From Halorussus salinus (GTDB lineage Archaea; Halobacteriota; Halobacteria; Halobacteriales; Haladaptataceae), in the NCBI RefSeq assembly GCF_004765815.2, contig NZ_ML974128.1:1-64000 (forward strand): a stretch of DNA of 64,000 bases, in the 5' to 3' direction. Under the pieces are notes generated by a model. That model was not told the origin of the DNA, made no database searches, and was given only the letters and a program-made list of their open reading frames with translations. The translations under genes and the position numbers were made by a program. Shown here piece after piece: positions 1 to 8,487 of this stretch. How positions within the stretch are numbered: position 1 is the first letter of the stretch; each line of letters begins with the position of its first letter.

Positions 1-151
1 CGCCGAAGTCCTCGGAGATGTCGCTGGCAATCTCACCGATTCGTTCTGCGATTTCGTCGGTGAGTAGGTCTGCGCGGTACTTCGTGACGGTCACGAAGTG
101 ATATTGGAGCGCGTAGACCGTGTGCGATCCAGTTTCGAGGTTGTACTTCAT
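1..151 (-). CDS. tnpA: IS200/IS605-family transposase TnpA, N-terminal part (runs off window)
   Basis: The first 50 residues read MKYNLETGSHTVYALQYHFV and continue in the same frame to the window edge. This is the usual start of haloarchaeal IS200-type Y1 single-strand transposases, which excise and insert the element as single-stranded DNA using a HUH motif and one tyrosine. Both catalytic motifs would lie outside the window, so activity cannot be judged. An AT-rich TATA-like stretch (tatataaat, about 164-172 read on minus) lies just upstream of the ATG at 149-151. A subterminal hairpin at 257-274 probably marks the end of the element. Confidence 0.8.
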   Translation of the reverse strand, partial: MKYNLETGSHTVYALQYHFVTVTKYRADLLTDEIAERIGEIASDISEDFG

Positions 152-256
152 TTGGCCGTACTGATTTATATACACCCAATTCTAATAAAGGTTCGTTGTC
201 GTGGGGTATTCGGCCTGCAACCGACTGTGGTTCGTGTAGGAGTTGTCGGCTTCACG

Positions 257-274
257 CCCGCCCTAAAGGGCGGG
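257..274. repeat. Subterminal hairpin of the IS200/IS605-type element
   Basis: A perfect 7-bp stem (cccgccc / gggcggg) with a 4-nt loop lies about 105 bp upstream of tnpA. IS200/IS605 elements carry such imperfect palindromes near both ends as TnpA recognition sites. The element end is probably between this hairpin and the phosphoesterase stop at 322. The exact cleavage tetranucleotide cannot be set from one end. Confidence 0.55.
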
Positions 275-321
275 ATTCTCGCCTTGAAAAAAGATAGGCC
301 GCGGGAACCGGCGACGCTCGC

Positions 322-1332
322 TTACCGCTCGTCCACCAGCGGCAGGTCCCCGAGTTGGTCCTCGACCATCGCGGCGATGTCGGCGCTTCGGTCCGAATGC
401 TCCCGCGCGAGGTCGTGAGACTCCGCGACGCCCTCGGGGTCGGCGACCGGGACCATCCGGAGCGTCGTGCCCTCGGGACCGACCTCCGCGAGGAGGTACG
501 CCTGCGGGAACGACGAGAGCGCGGGGCAGACCGTCCCTCGCACGTCGCCGGAGATGGCGGCGGGAAGGTGGACGTGGCCCGAGAGGTGGAGCGCGTCGTG
601 GTCGGCGAGGGCGTCTACGAACGCGGGCGCGTCGCCGACCGGCGGGTGGGGCGCGTAGTGGCTCTCGTCCAAGTGCGATTCCAGCCCCGGCGGGTTGTGA
701 TGCGAGACCACGAGCGCGGCGTCGGTCTCGGGGAGCGTGGCTTCGAGCCACGCGAGTTGGTCGTCGGAAATCGCGCCGTCGTGAGTCGCGTCGAGTTCCC
801 CGTCGGGCGTCGAGGCCGAGTTCAGCCCCAGCACGTCCACGCCGCCGAGTTCGGTCCGGAAGGGGAACGACGCGGGCGCGAACCGCTCCTCGAACTCGCT
901 CACGGGCGGGGTGTCGTGGGCGTCGAAGGACTTGGGCACGTCGTGGTTGCCCGGCACGGCGACGAACGGCGCGTCGAGGTCCGCCAGCACGTCGGCGGCG
1001 GCGTCGAAGTCCTCGGGGCGACCGTCCTCGGTCAGGTCGCCCGCGAGGAGAACGCCGTCCACTCCTCGGTCGTTCGCGTCGGCGACGGCCGCTCGGAGGC
1101 GGGCCTCGGTCCGGTGGAAGACCTTCCACGTCCCTTCCTTCGCGGTCGAGAGGTGCGGGTCGGAGAACACCGCGAGCGTGGTGCGGTCCTGCGCGCGCGG
1201 CGCGGCGAACCGCGCGAGCGTGGTCGGCGTCGCGCGGGCGCTCAGGTCGGCCCACTCGGCGTCGCTCTGGTCGGTGTCTGTCGGTTCGACTGAGGCGGGT
1301 CGGCGTTTCTGGACCCCACTTCCCTCTGTCAT
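322..1332 (-). CDS. Calcineurin-like metallophosphoesterase
   Basis: A 336-residue cytosolic phosphoesterase. The metal-binding motifs of the calcineurin-like fold are all present and in order: FSDPHLS (D-x-H), AGDLTEDG (GD-x-x-x-x-G), PGNHD (GNHD/E), VVSHHNPPG and LSGHVHLP (GH-x-H). The family hydrolyses phosphomono- or diesters with a dinuclear metal centre; the substrate cannot be named from sequence. The first 45 residues are a variable acidic tail. It is a single-gene unit, divergent from the Vms1-like gene, with a TATA-like box (taaatatata on minus) at about 1378-1387. Its 3' end abuts the IS200/IS605 element. Confidence 0.88.
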   Translation of the reverse strand: MTEGSGVQKRRPASVEPTDTDQSDAEWADLSARATPTTLARFAAPRAQDRTTLAVFSDPHLSTAKEGTWKVFHRTEARLRAAVADANDRGVDGVLLAGDLTEDGRPEDFDAAADVLADLDAPFVAVPGNHDVPKSFDAHDTPPVSEFEERFAPASFPFRTELGGVDVLGLNSASTPDGELDATHDGAISDDQLAWLEATLPETDAALVVSHHNPPGLESHLDESHYAPHPPVGDAPAFVDALADHDALHLSGHVHLPAAISGDVRGTVCPALSSFPQAYLLAEVGPEGTTLRMVPVADPEGVAESHDLAREHSDRSADIAAMVEDQLGDLPLVDER

Positions 1333-1375
1333 TACGTCGGAGTACCGGCCTGAGACTCATAAACGTAGCGCAGAA

Positions 1376-1406
1376 AGTATATATTTAACACCCTAAACTA
1401 TATAGA
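1376..1406. promoter_or_regulatory. Back-to-back TATA boxes of divergent promoters
   Basis: Two AT-rich boxes sit side by side in otherwise GC-rich DNA. About 1378-1387 reads taaatatata on minus, about 45 bp before the phosphoesterase ATG. About 1395-1406 reads aaactatataga on plus, facing the gene at 1586. The spacing suits a short leader on the minus side. On the plus side it implies a leader of about 150 nt, or a further promoter nearer the gene. Confidence 0.45.
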
Positions 1407-1585
1407 TTGGGCGGCGGGCGAGCGTTCTTTCGACCGACGCGCGGGAGGCCGAAACCGAACTCCAGCGGACGGCGACGAACGACGAAAGCAATCGAGAGTC
1501 ACTTCTACGAAACTATCGTTGCCGGAGACGGCGGCGCGGCCACAAACAGAAGCTACAAGACGCCTCCGGTCACTGTTCACGGCGA

Positions 1586-2494
1586 ATGCTCGACGAGTTG
1601 CTCGGGCGCGCGGAGTTGAAAGACCGCATCGCCGACCTCGAAGACGACAAGCGCCACCTCGAACGCCAGTTGGAGGCCGAACAGGAACGTCGCTCCGAAG
1701 CCGCGACCGCGCGTCAGGAGGCCGAACAGCGCGTCAACCGACTGGAAGACCGCATCGCCGAGTTGGAGGACAGAGTCGAGCGCACCGAGTCCGACGACCC
1801 GGACCTCGACTTCCGAGGAGTCGAGACAGTCCGAGGAGACCGCCTCGGGGAACTCCTCGCGCGCCTCGACTCCGTCGAGACCGACGCCGAGGGCGCGCTG
1901 ACCGCGATGGTCGGCGACGGTGACCGGGGACTGCCCACGGCAGTCGAGGAGGCCTTCGGCGACCACGCCTCGCTGGTCGGGCGGGCGCGGCCCTGCCTCG
2001 CGGTCACCGACGACGCCGGGCTGGTGAGCGCGGCGCTGGTCCCGCCGGTCGCGCCCGACCCCTTCGCCGAGTGGGGCGAGGAGTTCCGAATCGACCGCGA
2101 GTGGTTCCTCCCGACCGGTCAGTTCGCGCTGGCGCTGGTCCGCTCGGACGTGTTCGCGGTCGGCACCTACGAGGGCCGCGAGCGCGTCGAGTTCTCGGGC
2201 TTCGAGAGCGACGTGAAGAGCGACCACTCGAAGGGCGGGTTCTCGCAGGGTCGGTTCGAGCGTCGCCGCGACGCCCAAATCGACGAGCATCTGGAGAAGT
2301 GCGAGGAGGCCATCGAGGCGGCGCTGGCCGAGTCGTCGGCCGACCGCCTGTTCGTCGTCGGCCAGCGCACCCTCCTCGGCGAGTTCGAGGAGCGCGCGGA
2401 CGCGACGAGCGCGGTGGACGCCACCGGGAAACCGGACGAGGCGCTGGCCGACGCCTTCCACGAGTTCTGGACGACGCGACTCTACCGCATCTGA
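1586..2494 (+). CDS. Vms1/Ankzf1-like peptidyl-tRNA hydrolase (archaeal release-factor-like)
   Basis: A 302-residue protein. Residues 1-70 are an acidic coiled coil. The rest resembles the VLRF1 domain of Vms1/ANKZF1, which frees nascent chains from peptidyl-tRNA on stalled or split ribosomes. The signature is KGGFSQGRFERRR at residues 216-228; the conserved Gln (Q221) is the counterpart of the catalytic glutamine of eRF1 GGQ. A following helix (QIDEHLEKCEEAIEAAL) and the C-terminal strand LFVVGQRTLLGEF also fit. The assignment is from family resemblance; the ankyrin and VIM regions of the eukaryotic protein are absent, as in archaea. It likely acts in ribosome rescue in the cytosol. Confidence 0.72.
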   Translation: MLDELLGRAELKDRIADLEDDKRHLERQLEAEQERRSEAATARQEAEQRVNRLEDRIAELEDRVERTESDDPDLDFRGVETVRGDRLGELLARLDSVETDAEGALTAMVGDGDRGLPTAVEEAFGDHASLVGRARPCLAVTDDAGLVSAALVPPVAPDPFAEWGEEFRIDREWFLPTGQFALALVRSDVFAVGTYEGRERVEFSGFESDVKSDHSKGGFSQGRFERRRDAQIDEHLEKCEEAIEAALAESSADRLFVVGQRTLLGEFEERADATSAVDATGKPDEALADAFHEFWTTRLYRI

Positions 2495-2514
2495 GTCGCG
2501 GGCCGACCGACCCG

Positions 2515-2751
2515 CTACGCGGCGTCGCTCCCCGCTCCGGGTCGCTCGGCGTGGCGCGCGGCGAGTCGGCGCTCGCGGTCGGCGTCGGTCTCGGCGGCCT
2601 CCTCGGTCGAGACGGTCCGGTCGGATTGAATCCACGCGTCGGTTCGGTTCCGGTCGTAGACGACGACGGTGGACTCGTCGAGGTCGAGGCGGGCGTATCT
2701 TCCGTCGGACGGGGCGTGTGCGTCGGCGTCTGGCGTAACTTCGTCGTTCAT
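2515..2751 (-). CDS. Small haloarchaeal protein, DUF7331-like
   Basis: A 78-residue acidic protein whose core, RYARLDLDESTVVVYDRNRTD followed by AWIQSD, matches a small haloarchaea-only family that I recall as DUF7331. The core looks like a beta hairpin rich in Y, V and D. The C-terminal third is disordered and charged. No function is known. It ends 20 bp from the stop of the Vms1-like gene (convergent). Its upstream region holds a 22-bp tandem repeat. Confidence 0.65.
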   Translation of the reverse strand: MNDEVTPDADAHAPSDGRYARLDLDESTVVVYDRNRTDAWIQSDRTVSTEEAAETDADRERRLAARHAERPGAGSDAA

Positions 2752-2762
2752 CGGTGGGTCGG

Positions 2763-2828
2763 GTTCGGTCTGTCGGCGAGTCAGGTTCGGTCTGTCGGCG
2801 AGTCAGGTTCGGTCTGTCGCTGGGTCAG
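2763..2828. repeat. Three tandem 22-bp repeats in the 2752-3169 gap
   Basis: The unit gttcggtctgtcggcgagtc plus ag occurs at 2763-2784 and 2785-2806 without change, and at 2807-2828 with changes in its last third. The array lies just upstream of the start codon at 2751. The remainder of the gap (2829-3169) turns AT-rich from about 2930 to 3060 and shows no convincing gene; it probably carries the promoter of the small gene. The repeats could be slipped-strand expansion or protein binding sites. Confidence 0.75.
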
Positions 2829-3169
2829 TTCGTTGGTGGGTTGGGTCGGTCGTCGGTCGGAACGAGCTATCTGCAACTCGATACCGACCGTTCGTCTACG
2901 TCTTCGCTACTTTCGTTATCATACACTGTTTTCGAGCCTAAATAACTTCATTCTGTAGCGTTTCTTGTCTTCTTATTCGACGCTCGCTTTCCTCGTGTTC
3001 TGTGCCAACTATTAGCAATCAAATAAAGGTTTCGTACGAACAGTTGATTCGAAAGGATACCGTTCGAGTCGGTCGTATCGTATCCGACGACGGGCGGCGT
3101 TGCTCCGTCGGAGGCCAGTCGGGACGCGGTGCGGCGGCGCGACGACGCGAGGATGCGCGGCGGTTCCCG

Positions 3170-4642
3170 TCAGATACCGGTCGGCGGAAACCCCCGCGCC
3201 TCCCGGAACGCGCCCTGCACGACCTCCGAGAGCGCCGGGTGGACGTGGACGGTCTCGGCGATGCGGTCGGCGTCCGCTCCCGCGGCGACTCCCGTGGCGA
3301 CTTCGTGGATCAGCATCGAGGCGTGGGGACCGACGACGTGGAAGCCAAGCACCTCCCCGTCGGGGGCCGCGATGGCCTTGGCGAAGCCGTCGGTTTCGAG
3401 CGCCGACCCGAGCGCGGTCCGGTCGTACGCGAAGATGCCGACCGAGTAGTCGCCGTCGAGTTCGTCTTCGGTCTTCCCGAGGCTCCCGACCTGCGGCGAC
3501 CCGAAGATGGCGTGAGCCATGCCGGGGTACTCGACCGCCGCGCGCTCGCCCCGGACCGCGTTCCGGACCGCGTACTCGGCTTCCTTGTCGCCGGAGTGTT
3601 TGAACATGTAGTTGCCCGCTACGTCGCCGATTGCCCACACCCCGTCGGCCGACGTTTCGAGGTACTCGTTCGTCTCCACGAACCCCTCCTCGTCGGTGTC
3701 GATGCCCGCCGCCTCGACGTTCCACGCGTCGGCGTTCGGGCGGCGGCCCGTCGCCAACAGTATCTCGTCTCCTCGGACCGTTATTTCGTCGCCCTCCTCG
3801 GACTCCGCGCGGACGACTTTCTCGCCATCGTCGTGACCACTGGCGTCGCGGCTCTCGTCGCTCCCGTCGCCCTCGCCTCTATCGCGCCCGTTCGGAGCGT
3901 CTTCGGCCAGTTCCGTCACCTCGTAACCGGTGTGGACCTCGTGGCGCTCGGCGTAGGCGTCGGTCAGGTGGCGGGCGATTTCGGGGTCCTCGCGGTCTAC
4001 CAACCGGTCGGCGTGTCCGACGACGGTCACCTCGGCCCCCATCGCGTCGAAGAAGTGACTCATCTCGGCCGCGATGTAGCCGCCGCCGACCACGACGAGG
4101 CTGTCCGGGCGCTCCCGGAGCCGGAGCGCGTCGGCGCTCGTCAGGAACGCCACCTCGTCGGTCCCCTCGATGGAGTCCGGTATCACGGGTCGGGAGCCGC
4201 CAGCGAGGACGATTCGCTCGCTTGTGAGTTCCACCGGACCGCCGCCAGCGCCTTCGCTCTCGGCTGTCGAGTCCACTTCGACCGTCCGCTCGCCGACGAA
4301 CCGACCCTCGGTCCGGTAGAAGGTAATCCGGTCGCTCTCGCGGGCGGTCTCCGCCTTCGACTCCGCTTCGGCGGTTATCTTGCCTATCACCTCGTCTACG
4401 ATGTCGGCGAAGCGTATCTCCTCGACGCTGGCTTCGACGCCGAGCGCGTCGGCCTGCTGGACGGTCCGAACCACGTCGGCTCGGTGAACCAGCTTCTTCG
4501 AGGGGTTACAGCCCCGATTCAGGCAGGTTCCACCGAGCCTGTCGCGCTCGACCAGCGCCACGTCCAGTCCCTCGTCGGCCGCGGCCGACGCCACGACGTT
4601 CCCGGTTCCCCCGCCGAGGACGATGATGTCGAACTCGGGCAT
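3170..4642 (-). CDS. FAD-dependent pyridine nucleotide-disulfide oxidoreductase (dihydrolipoamide dehydrogenase-like)
   Basis: A 490-residue enzyme, starting at MPEFDIIVLGGGTGN (FAD Rossmann motif); an upstream in-frame ATG at 4669 adds nine non-conserved residues. The redox-active disulfide lies in GGTCLNRGCNPSKK (Cys40 and Cys45). A second dinucleotide fold (VVVGGGYIAAEMSHFF) binds NAD(P)H. The ATG...GD motif is present as VWAIGDVAGNYMF, and the C-terminal catalytic pair is HVHPALSEVVQ (His, Glu). A charged insertion sits before the second FAD motif. In haloarchaea this family includes bis-gamma-glutamylcystine reductase and mycothione-reductase-like enzymes; the low-molecular-weight disulfide substrate is not decidable here. 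It stands alone, not beside 2-oxoacid dehydrogenase genes. Confidence 0.85.
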   Translation of the reverse strand: MPEFDIIVLGGGTGNVVASAAADEGLDVALVERDRLGGTCLNRGCNPSKKLVHRADVVRTVQQADALGVEASVEEIRFADIVDEVIGKITAEAESKAETARESDRITFYRTEGRFVGERTVEVDSTAESEGAGGGPVELTSERIVLAGGSRPVIPDSIEGTDEVAFLTSADALRLRERPDSLVVVGGGYIAAEMSHFFDAMGAEVTVVGHADRLVDREDPEIARHLTDAYAERHEVHTGYEVTELAEDAPNGRDRGEGDGSDESRDASGHDDGEKVVRAESEEGDEITVRGDEILLATGRRPNADAWNVEAAGIDTDEEGFVETNEYLETSADGVWAIGDVAGNYMFKHSGDKEAEYAVRNAVRGERAAVEYPGMAHAIFGSPQVGSLGKTEDELDGDYSVGIFAYDRTALGSALETDGFAKAIAAPDGEVLGFHVVGPHASMLIHEVATGVAAGADADRIAETVHVHPALSEVVQGAFREARGFPPTGI

Positions 4643-4718
4643 CGAACCGGGAGACGGCCGCGAGCGCAAAGAAACTCACCGCCGTTCGCGCTATCGCGTC
4701 GCTTCGTGGAAAATTAGC

Positions 4719-5174
4719 CTACTCGTCGTCGGCTTCGACCGACGGCCCGTCGGTTGGGACCGACACCCCGACTCGGCGCGTGAGCGCGCCGACGCAGGCC
4801 GCGGCGACCGTGACGTGCATGACCATCAGGACGACGACGCCAGCCACCGTCGCCGCGGGGTCCGCCGACAGCAGGACGAGGTCGGGAACGAACGAGAGTA
4901 CGAGGAGGACGGCGGCCAGCAGCGTGAAGTGGCGGTCCGGCGTCTCGGAGACCCGCGACAGCACCCAGTACGCCGCGACCGCGCCGACCGCGCCGCCGAC
5001 GGTCAGAAACATGACCGGCGGCCACGCGAGCGCGCGAAAGCCCGGTGCCACGTCGAGCGCGAGCGCGCCGGTCAGGACCGCGGCGTTCGCCAGCACCGAC
5101 AGCGTGACCGCGAGGACTCCTCGTCGGACGAGCGGTCGGGCGTCGGGTCGGATCGTCTCGGTTACTGTAGCCAT
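4719..5174 (-). CDS. Four-helix membrane protein, DUF6069-like
   Basis: Starting at MATVTETIRPDARPLVRRGV, this is a 151-residue protein with about four hydrophobic segments (for example LAVTLSVLANAAVLTGALAL and VAGVVVLMVMHVTVAAACVG). It fits the DUF6069 family of small membrane proteins, named from memory. The longer frame to 5240 adds a charged stretch that does not look like part of the family. It is encoded about 75 bp upstream of the preceding oxidoreductase gene and may be cotranscribed with it. Function unknown. Confidence 0.65.
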   Translation of the reverse strand: MATVTETIRPDARPLVRRGVLAVTLSVLANAAVLTGALALDVAPGFRALAWPPVMFLTVGGAVGAVAAYWVLSRVSETPDRHFTLLAAVLLVLSFVPDLVLLSADPAATVAGVVVLMVMHVTVAAACVGALTRRVGVSVPTDGPSVEADDE

Positions 5175-5285
5175 ACGCTCCTCTACGACGAGCGAGGATA
5201 TAGCTTCGACTGCCGAGGAGTGCGTTCTCCGAAGGTCCAACTGTCGAGACTGGAACTGACGACGGAGAAAAGCGAGTTCGGGTAG

Positions 5286-6755
5286 TTACCCGCCGAACAT
5301 CTCGCGCATCATCGGATGCATCTCCATCAGTTGCTCTTCGGCGATCTCCTCGTAGAGCTTGTAGGTGATGGAGACTGTCAGCAGTAGGCCAGTCCCGGAA
5401 ACGTCACCGATAGTGCCGAGCATGTTCGCCAGCACGGCGAGCAGGCCGACGAGCGCACCGCCGATGACTGTCACCTGCGGGATGTACCGCTCCATGACCT
5501 TCTCGATGACGCCGGTGTTCTGGCGGAAGCCGGGAATCTGCATCCCGGAGTTCTGAATCTGCTTGGCGGTCGCCTCCGGTCCCATGTCGGTGGTCTCCAC
5601 CCAGAAGATGGCGAAGATGGCACCGCCGATGACCATGAACGTGAGGTCGATGAGGACCCGGATGATGATTTGCCACGGCTCTTGGCCGACCGTCCCGGTC
5701 CACCACATCCACTGCCCGCGCGACTGAATCGGCGCGAGGTAGTAGAACAGGCCGCCCGTCGGCGCGCCGCCGGAGTAGGTACCGAGCCAGTTGGGCATCC
5801 CGCTCGCGCCGAGTTGGCTGTAGAGGATGCGACCGAGGAACTGGAGGTTGGCCTGTAGCGCCCGGACGAGAATCATCGGCAGGACGCTGGCGTAGATGAG
5901 CTTCACAGGGAACCGACCGCGAGCGCCCTTGACGCGGGCGTGACTCAGCGGAATCTCGACCCGGACGCTCTCGGCGTACACGACGACCGCGAAGATGAGG
6001 ACCGTCGTGACGAGCGCGAGGAGTCCGCCGCCGCCGAGAACGAGGTACTGAATTCCGTTTCCGGTGAGTAGCGACGGGGCGTCCGCGTTCCCGGTAATCA
6101 GCCCTATCCACGTCGGGACGAGGCCGGTCTGACCGGGGAGGCCCGGCCACGCGAACAGGCCGCCCAGTAGCTTCTGGCTCACGCCAGCGATGATGAACAG
6201 CCCGATACCGGAGCCGACGCCCCACTTGCTGATGATCTCGTCCATGAACAGGACGAGGATGCCACCGACCGCGATTTGGGCGAAGATGAGCCACTTGACG
6301 CCCATCTGGCCGAACGGCAGGCTACCGGCGACCTGCGGGTCCACCTGTAGGAAACCGCCAGCGAACACCATCGGCAGGCCGGTCAGGAAGATCATCACGA
6401 CCACCAGCAGCTTCTGGAGGCCCTGATAGAGGACCTGATCGCGGGGGTCGTCGGTGTCGAGTCCCAGCAAGTCGGCACCGCCGAGCAGTTGGAGGACGAT
6501 GCTCGCGGTGACGATCGGACCGATACCGAGTTGTAGTACTGTCCCTTGTCCGCCCGCCAGAATCGAGCGGAACTGGCCGAAGGCGTCTTGGCCTCCGATG
6601 TTGACCCCGTACAGGTAGACGTTCGTGAGGAAGAAATACAGAACCAACACGCCCGCGGTCCACCCAAGCTTGCGCTTGAACGGAACGTGGCCGTCCGGAC
6701 GCCTCACGGAGGGCATCCGAGTGAGTACTGGTTCTGCCGCTTCTTTCCAACTCAT
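5286..6755 (-). CDS. secY: Protein translocase subunit SecY
   Basis: A 489-residue polytopic membrane protein, the pore subunit of the Sec61/SecYEG translocon. The first transmembrane helix follows PFKRKLGWTAGVLVLYFFLT. About ten membrane segments are visible, with the plug region (NIGGQDAFGQFRSIL), the cytosolic loop (ESVRVEIPLSHARVKGARG) and the C-terminal ELMEMHPMMREMFGG-like tail. In most haloarchaea secY directly follows uL15; here four unrelated genes lie between. A 12-bp palindrome (gtatc tt gatac, 6756-6767) lies directly before the start codon. Confidence 0.97.
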   Translation of the reverse strand: MSWKEAAEPVLTRMPSVRRPDGHVPFKRKLGWTAGVLVLYFFLTNVYLYGVNIGGQDAFGQFRSILAGGQGTVLQLGIGPIVTASIVLQLLGGADLLGLDTDDPRDQVLYQGLQKLLVVVMIFLTGLPMVFAGGFLQVDPQVAGSLPFGQMGVKWLIFAQIAVGGILVLFMDEIISKWGVGSGIGLFIIAGVSQKLLGGLFAWPGLPGQTGLVPTWIGLITGNADAPSLLTGNGIQYLVLGGGGLLALVTTVLIFAVVVYAESVRVEIPLSHARVKGARGRFPVKLIYASVLPMILVRALQANLQFLGRILYSQLGASGMPNWLGTYSGGAPTGGLFYYLAPIQSRGQWMWWTGTVGQEPWQIIIRVLIDLTFMVIGGAIFAIFWVETTDMGPEATAKQIQNSGMQIPGFRQNTGVIEKVMERYIPQVTVIGGALVGLLAVLANMLGTIGDVSGTGLLLTVSITYKLYEEIAEEQLMEMHPMMREMFGG

Positions 6756-6907
6756 GTATCTTGATACACCTGATGGGGGCTTGTATGTGCTTCGCTTTGA
6801 ACTACGGTTCGAGTGGCACGAGATCTCACGATTCGGAGACGATTACGGGGAGACGGTGAGCGAACCGATGCGAGTGCTTTTCCCCGCGTCGATTCCTAGG
6901 CGCTCAC

Positions 6908-7666
6908 ATGAGCGACGACATCTGGCGCGCGGACGACCCGTCCGACGACGGTCGGACGGCGACCGAGGAGGGCGCGAACACCGACTCGACGCGCGACTCC
7001 GAGGGGGACGCCCCCAGCGGGGAGTCCGGCCGCTCCGGCGCGGAGACCGACCACCCCGCGACCGCCGACGAGAGCGACGACGAGAAGGAGTATCGCGTCC
7101 TCGCTACGCCGATGGACGGCGGCCTCCGACTCCTCGACCGACAGACCTTCGAGCCGGTCGTCACCGCCGACGAGGGCCACGACGCGCCGGTCGGGGACCT
7201 GCGCCCCGGCTACCTCGTGGACGCGGACCTCGACTGGTCGAGTCCCGACCCGACGGTCCGGTCGGTGTCGGTCCGCCGCCCGACGCTGTACGTCTTCGCC
7301 GACGGGGCCGACCCGATATTCGAGGCGGCCCGCGAGACGTGGACCGACGCGCGCGCCGCGGGCGACTCGATGGACAGCCGGGTCACGCGCAACACCGACA
7401 ACGAGGTCAACGGCGTCCTCTACGTCTTCGCCGAGGACCCGACGAACGGCACGTTCGAGTCGTTCCGCGACGGGACGCGACCCGTCGAACCGCTCGTGGA
7501 CCGAGTGAACGAAGGAGAGGAGGCGGCTCCGCGAGAGGTGTTCGTCCTCCGGCCGGAAGACGGCGAGTTCGTCGTCGTCACCATCGCGCTCGCCAAGGGC
7601 GGGCAGTTCGCCGACATGCTCCGGGAGACGTACGACCGGCCGCGGCCGCCGGAACCGCTCTCCTGA
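6908..7666 (+). CDS. Conserved haloarchaeal protein, DUF6663-like
   Basis: A 252-residue soluble protein. Residues 1-60 are an acidic, disordered tail. The conserved part runs from about residue 62 (YRVLATPMDGGLRLLDRQTFEP) to the end. It includes TLYVFADGADPIFEAARETW, SRVTRNTDNEVNGVLYVFAE and a final strand EFVVVTIALAKGGQFADMLR. This pattern matches a haloarchaeal family that I recall as DUF6663. No catalytic motif is evident. It is divergent from secY and convergent with the bat-type regulator. Confidence 0.65.
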   Translation: MSDDIWRADDPSDDGRTATEEGANTDSTRDSEGDAPSGESGRSGAETDHPATADESDDEKEYRVLATPMDGGLRLLDRQTFEPVVTADEGHDAPVGDLRPGYLVDADLDWSSPDPTVRSVSVRRPTLYVFADGADPIFEAARETWTDARAAGDSMDSRVTRNTDNEVNGVLYVFAEDPTNGTFESFRDGTRPVEPLVDRVNEGEEAAPREVFVLRPEDGEFVVVTIALAKGGQFADMLRETYDRPRPPEPLS

Positions 7667-7726
7667 CGCCGTGGACTGCTCTGGCGACGCCGTGACTCGT
7701 CGTCTCCTGCTCGCACGCGTCGGTCG

Positions 7727-8395
7727 TCAGTCGCTCCCGAGGAGAACCGCCCCGAGAATCCGGCGCTCGCCGCGGCGCAGTATCTCGCTTGCGGTGGACT
7801 TGTCGATGTCCAACGTCTCCGCGAGGTCCGCGAGCGTACACTCGCGGGGCACCTCGAAGTAGCCCTCGCGGAGCGCGGCGTCGAGACACTCCCGCTGGCG
7901 GTCGGTCAAGAGGTCGCCGTGGCCCGTCAGTCCGCCCTCGCGGTCGGCCCGCCCGTCCGTCTCGCCCGTTTCGACCACCGACAGGAGGTCGTAGTCGAAC
8001 GAACTCTCGTCCAGCGCGGTGCCGACCGCCTCGAACCGCTCGCGGGTCGCGGTCAGGTCGAACTCGAAGCGCCCGTCGGTGACGACGACCGGGAACTCCG
8101 GCGGGAGCGACGACCGGGCCAGAAAGTCGTAGAGTCGCTGGTCGGTCGCTTCGTACCGGGCGAGCGTGCGCTCGTCGTCGGCGTACAGCAGGTCGTACGC
8201 GACCACGTCGGGGGCGGACCGAATCGCCTCGCTCGCCGACGCCGCCTCGTCGCCGACGATTTCGCCCAGTTCCATCGCGCGGTCCTCGACCGGAATGCCG
8301 GTGAGCAGTCGGAACGTCGCGTCCGGGAACGACCGCGAGACCGTCGAAATCCAGAACTCCTCGGGGAGCGCCATCCGGAACCGCGCTCGAATCAC
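7727..8395 (-). CDS. Bacterio-opsin activator (bat)-type HTH_10 transcriptional regulator
   Basis: A 222-residue regulator. The C-terminal HTH_10 domain is clear: LTDRQRECLDAALREGYFEV, then PRECTLADLAETLDIDKSTA and SEILRRGERRILG. The N-terminal 150 residues form the ligand-sensing region seen in simple members of the family (ALPEEFWISTVSRSFPDATFR). An internal ATG at residue 8 (8374) is an alternative start. It is divergent from the DUF4188 gene, with a perfect 12-bp palindrome between them, which suggests that it controls that gene and itself. Confidence 0.82.
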   Translation of the reverse strand: MIRARFRMALPEEFWISTVSRSFPDATFRLLTGIPVEDRAMELGEIVGDEAASASEAIRSAPDVVAYDLLYADDERTLARYEATDQRLYDFLARSSLPPEFPVVVTDGRFEFDLTATRERFEAVGTALDESSFDYDLLSVVETGETDGRADREGGLTGHGDLLTDRQRECLDAALREGYFEVPRECTLADLAETLDIDKSTASEILRRGERRILGAVLLGSD

Positions 8396-8438
8396 GGCCG
8401 CTCCTCGCTCGCCGTGGCTTCATTCGCTCGCGTTATCC

Positions 8439-8450
8439 CCAACATGTTGG
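8439..8450. promoter_or_regulatory. Perfect palindrome in divergent promoter (candidate operator)
   Basis: The sequence ccaacatgttgg is a perfect 12-bp inverted repeat. It lies 44 bp from the regulator start (8395) and 38 bp from the DUF4188 start (8488). That is the usual place for an operator serving two divergent genes. No other palindrome of this quality is seen in the 92-bp gap. The bound protein is inferred, not shown. Confidence 0.5.
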
Positions 8451-8487
8451 TACAAGCTCTATCGACCAGCGCCATAAATTCCCGCGT

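Noticed and set aside
98-418. Plus-strand frame crossing the IS end and the phosphoesterase stop
   Set aside because: It overlaps tnpA and the phosphoesterase on the other strand and has no family features.
2763-2828. Possible CRISPR array
   Set aside because: The 22-bp units are directly adjacent with no spacers, so it is a simple tandem repeat. No cas gene is in the window.
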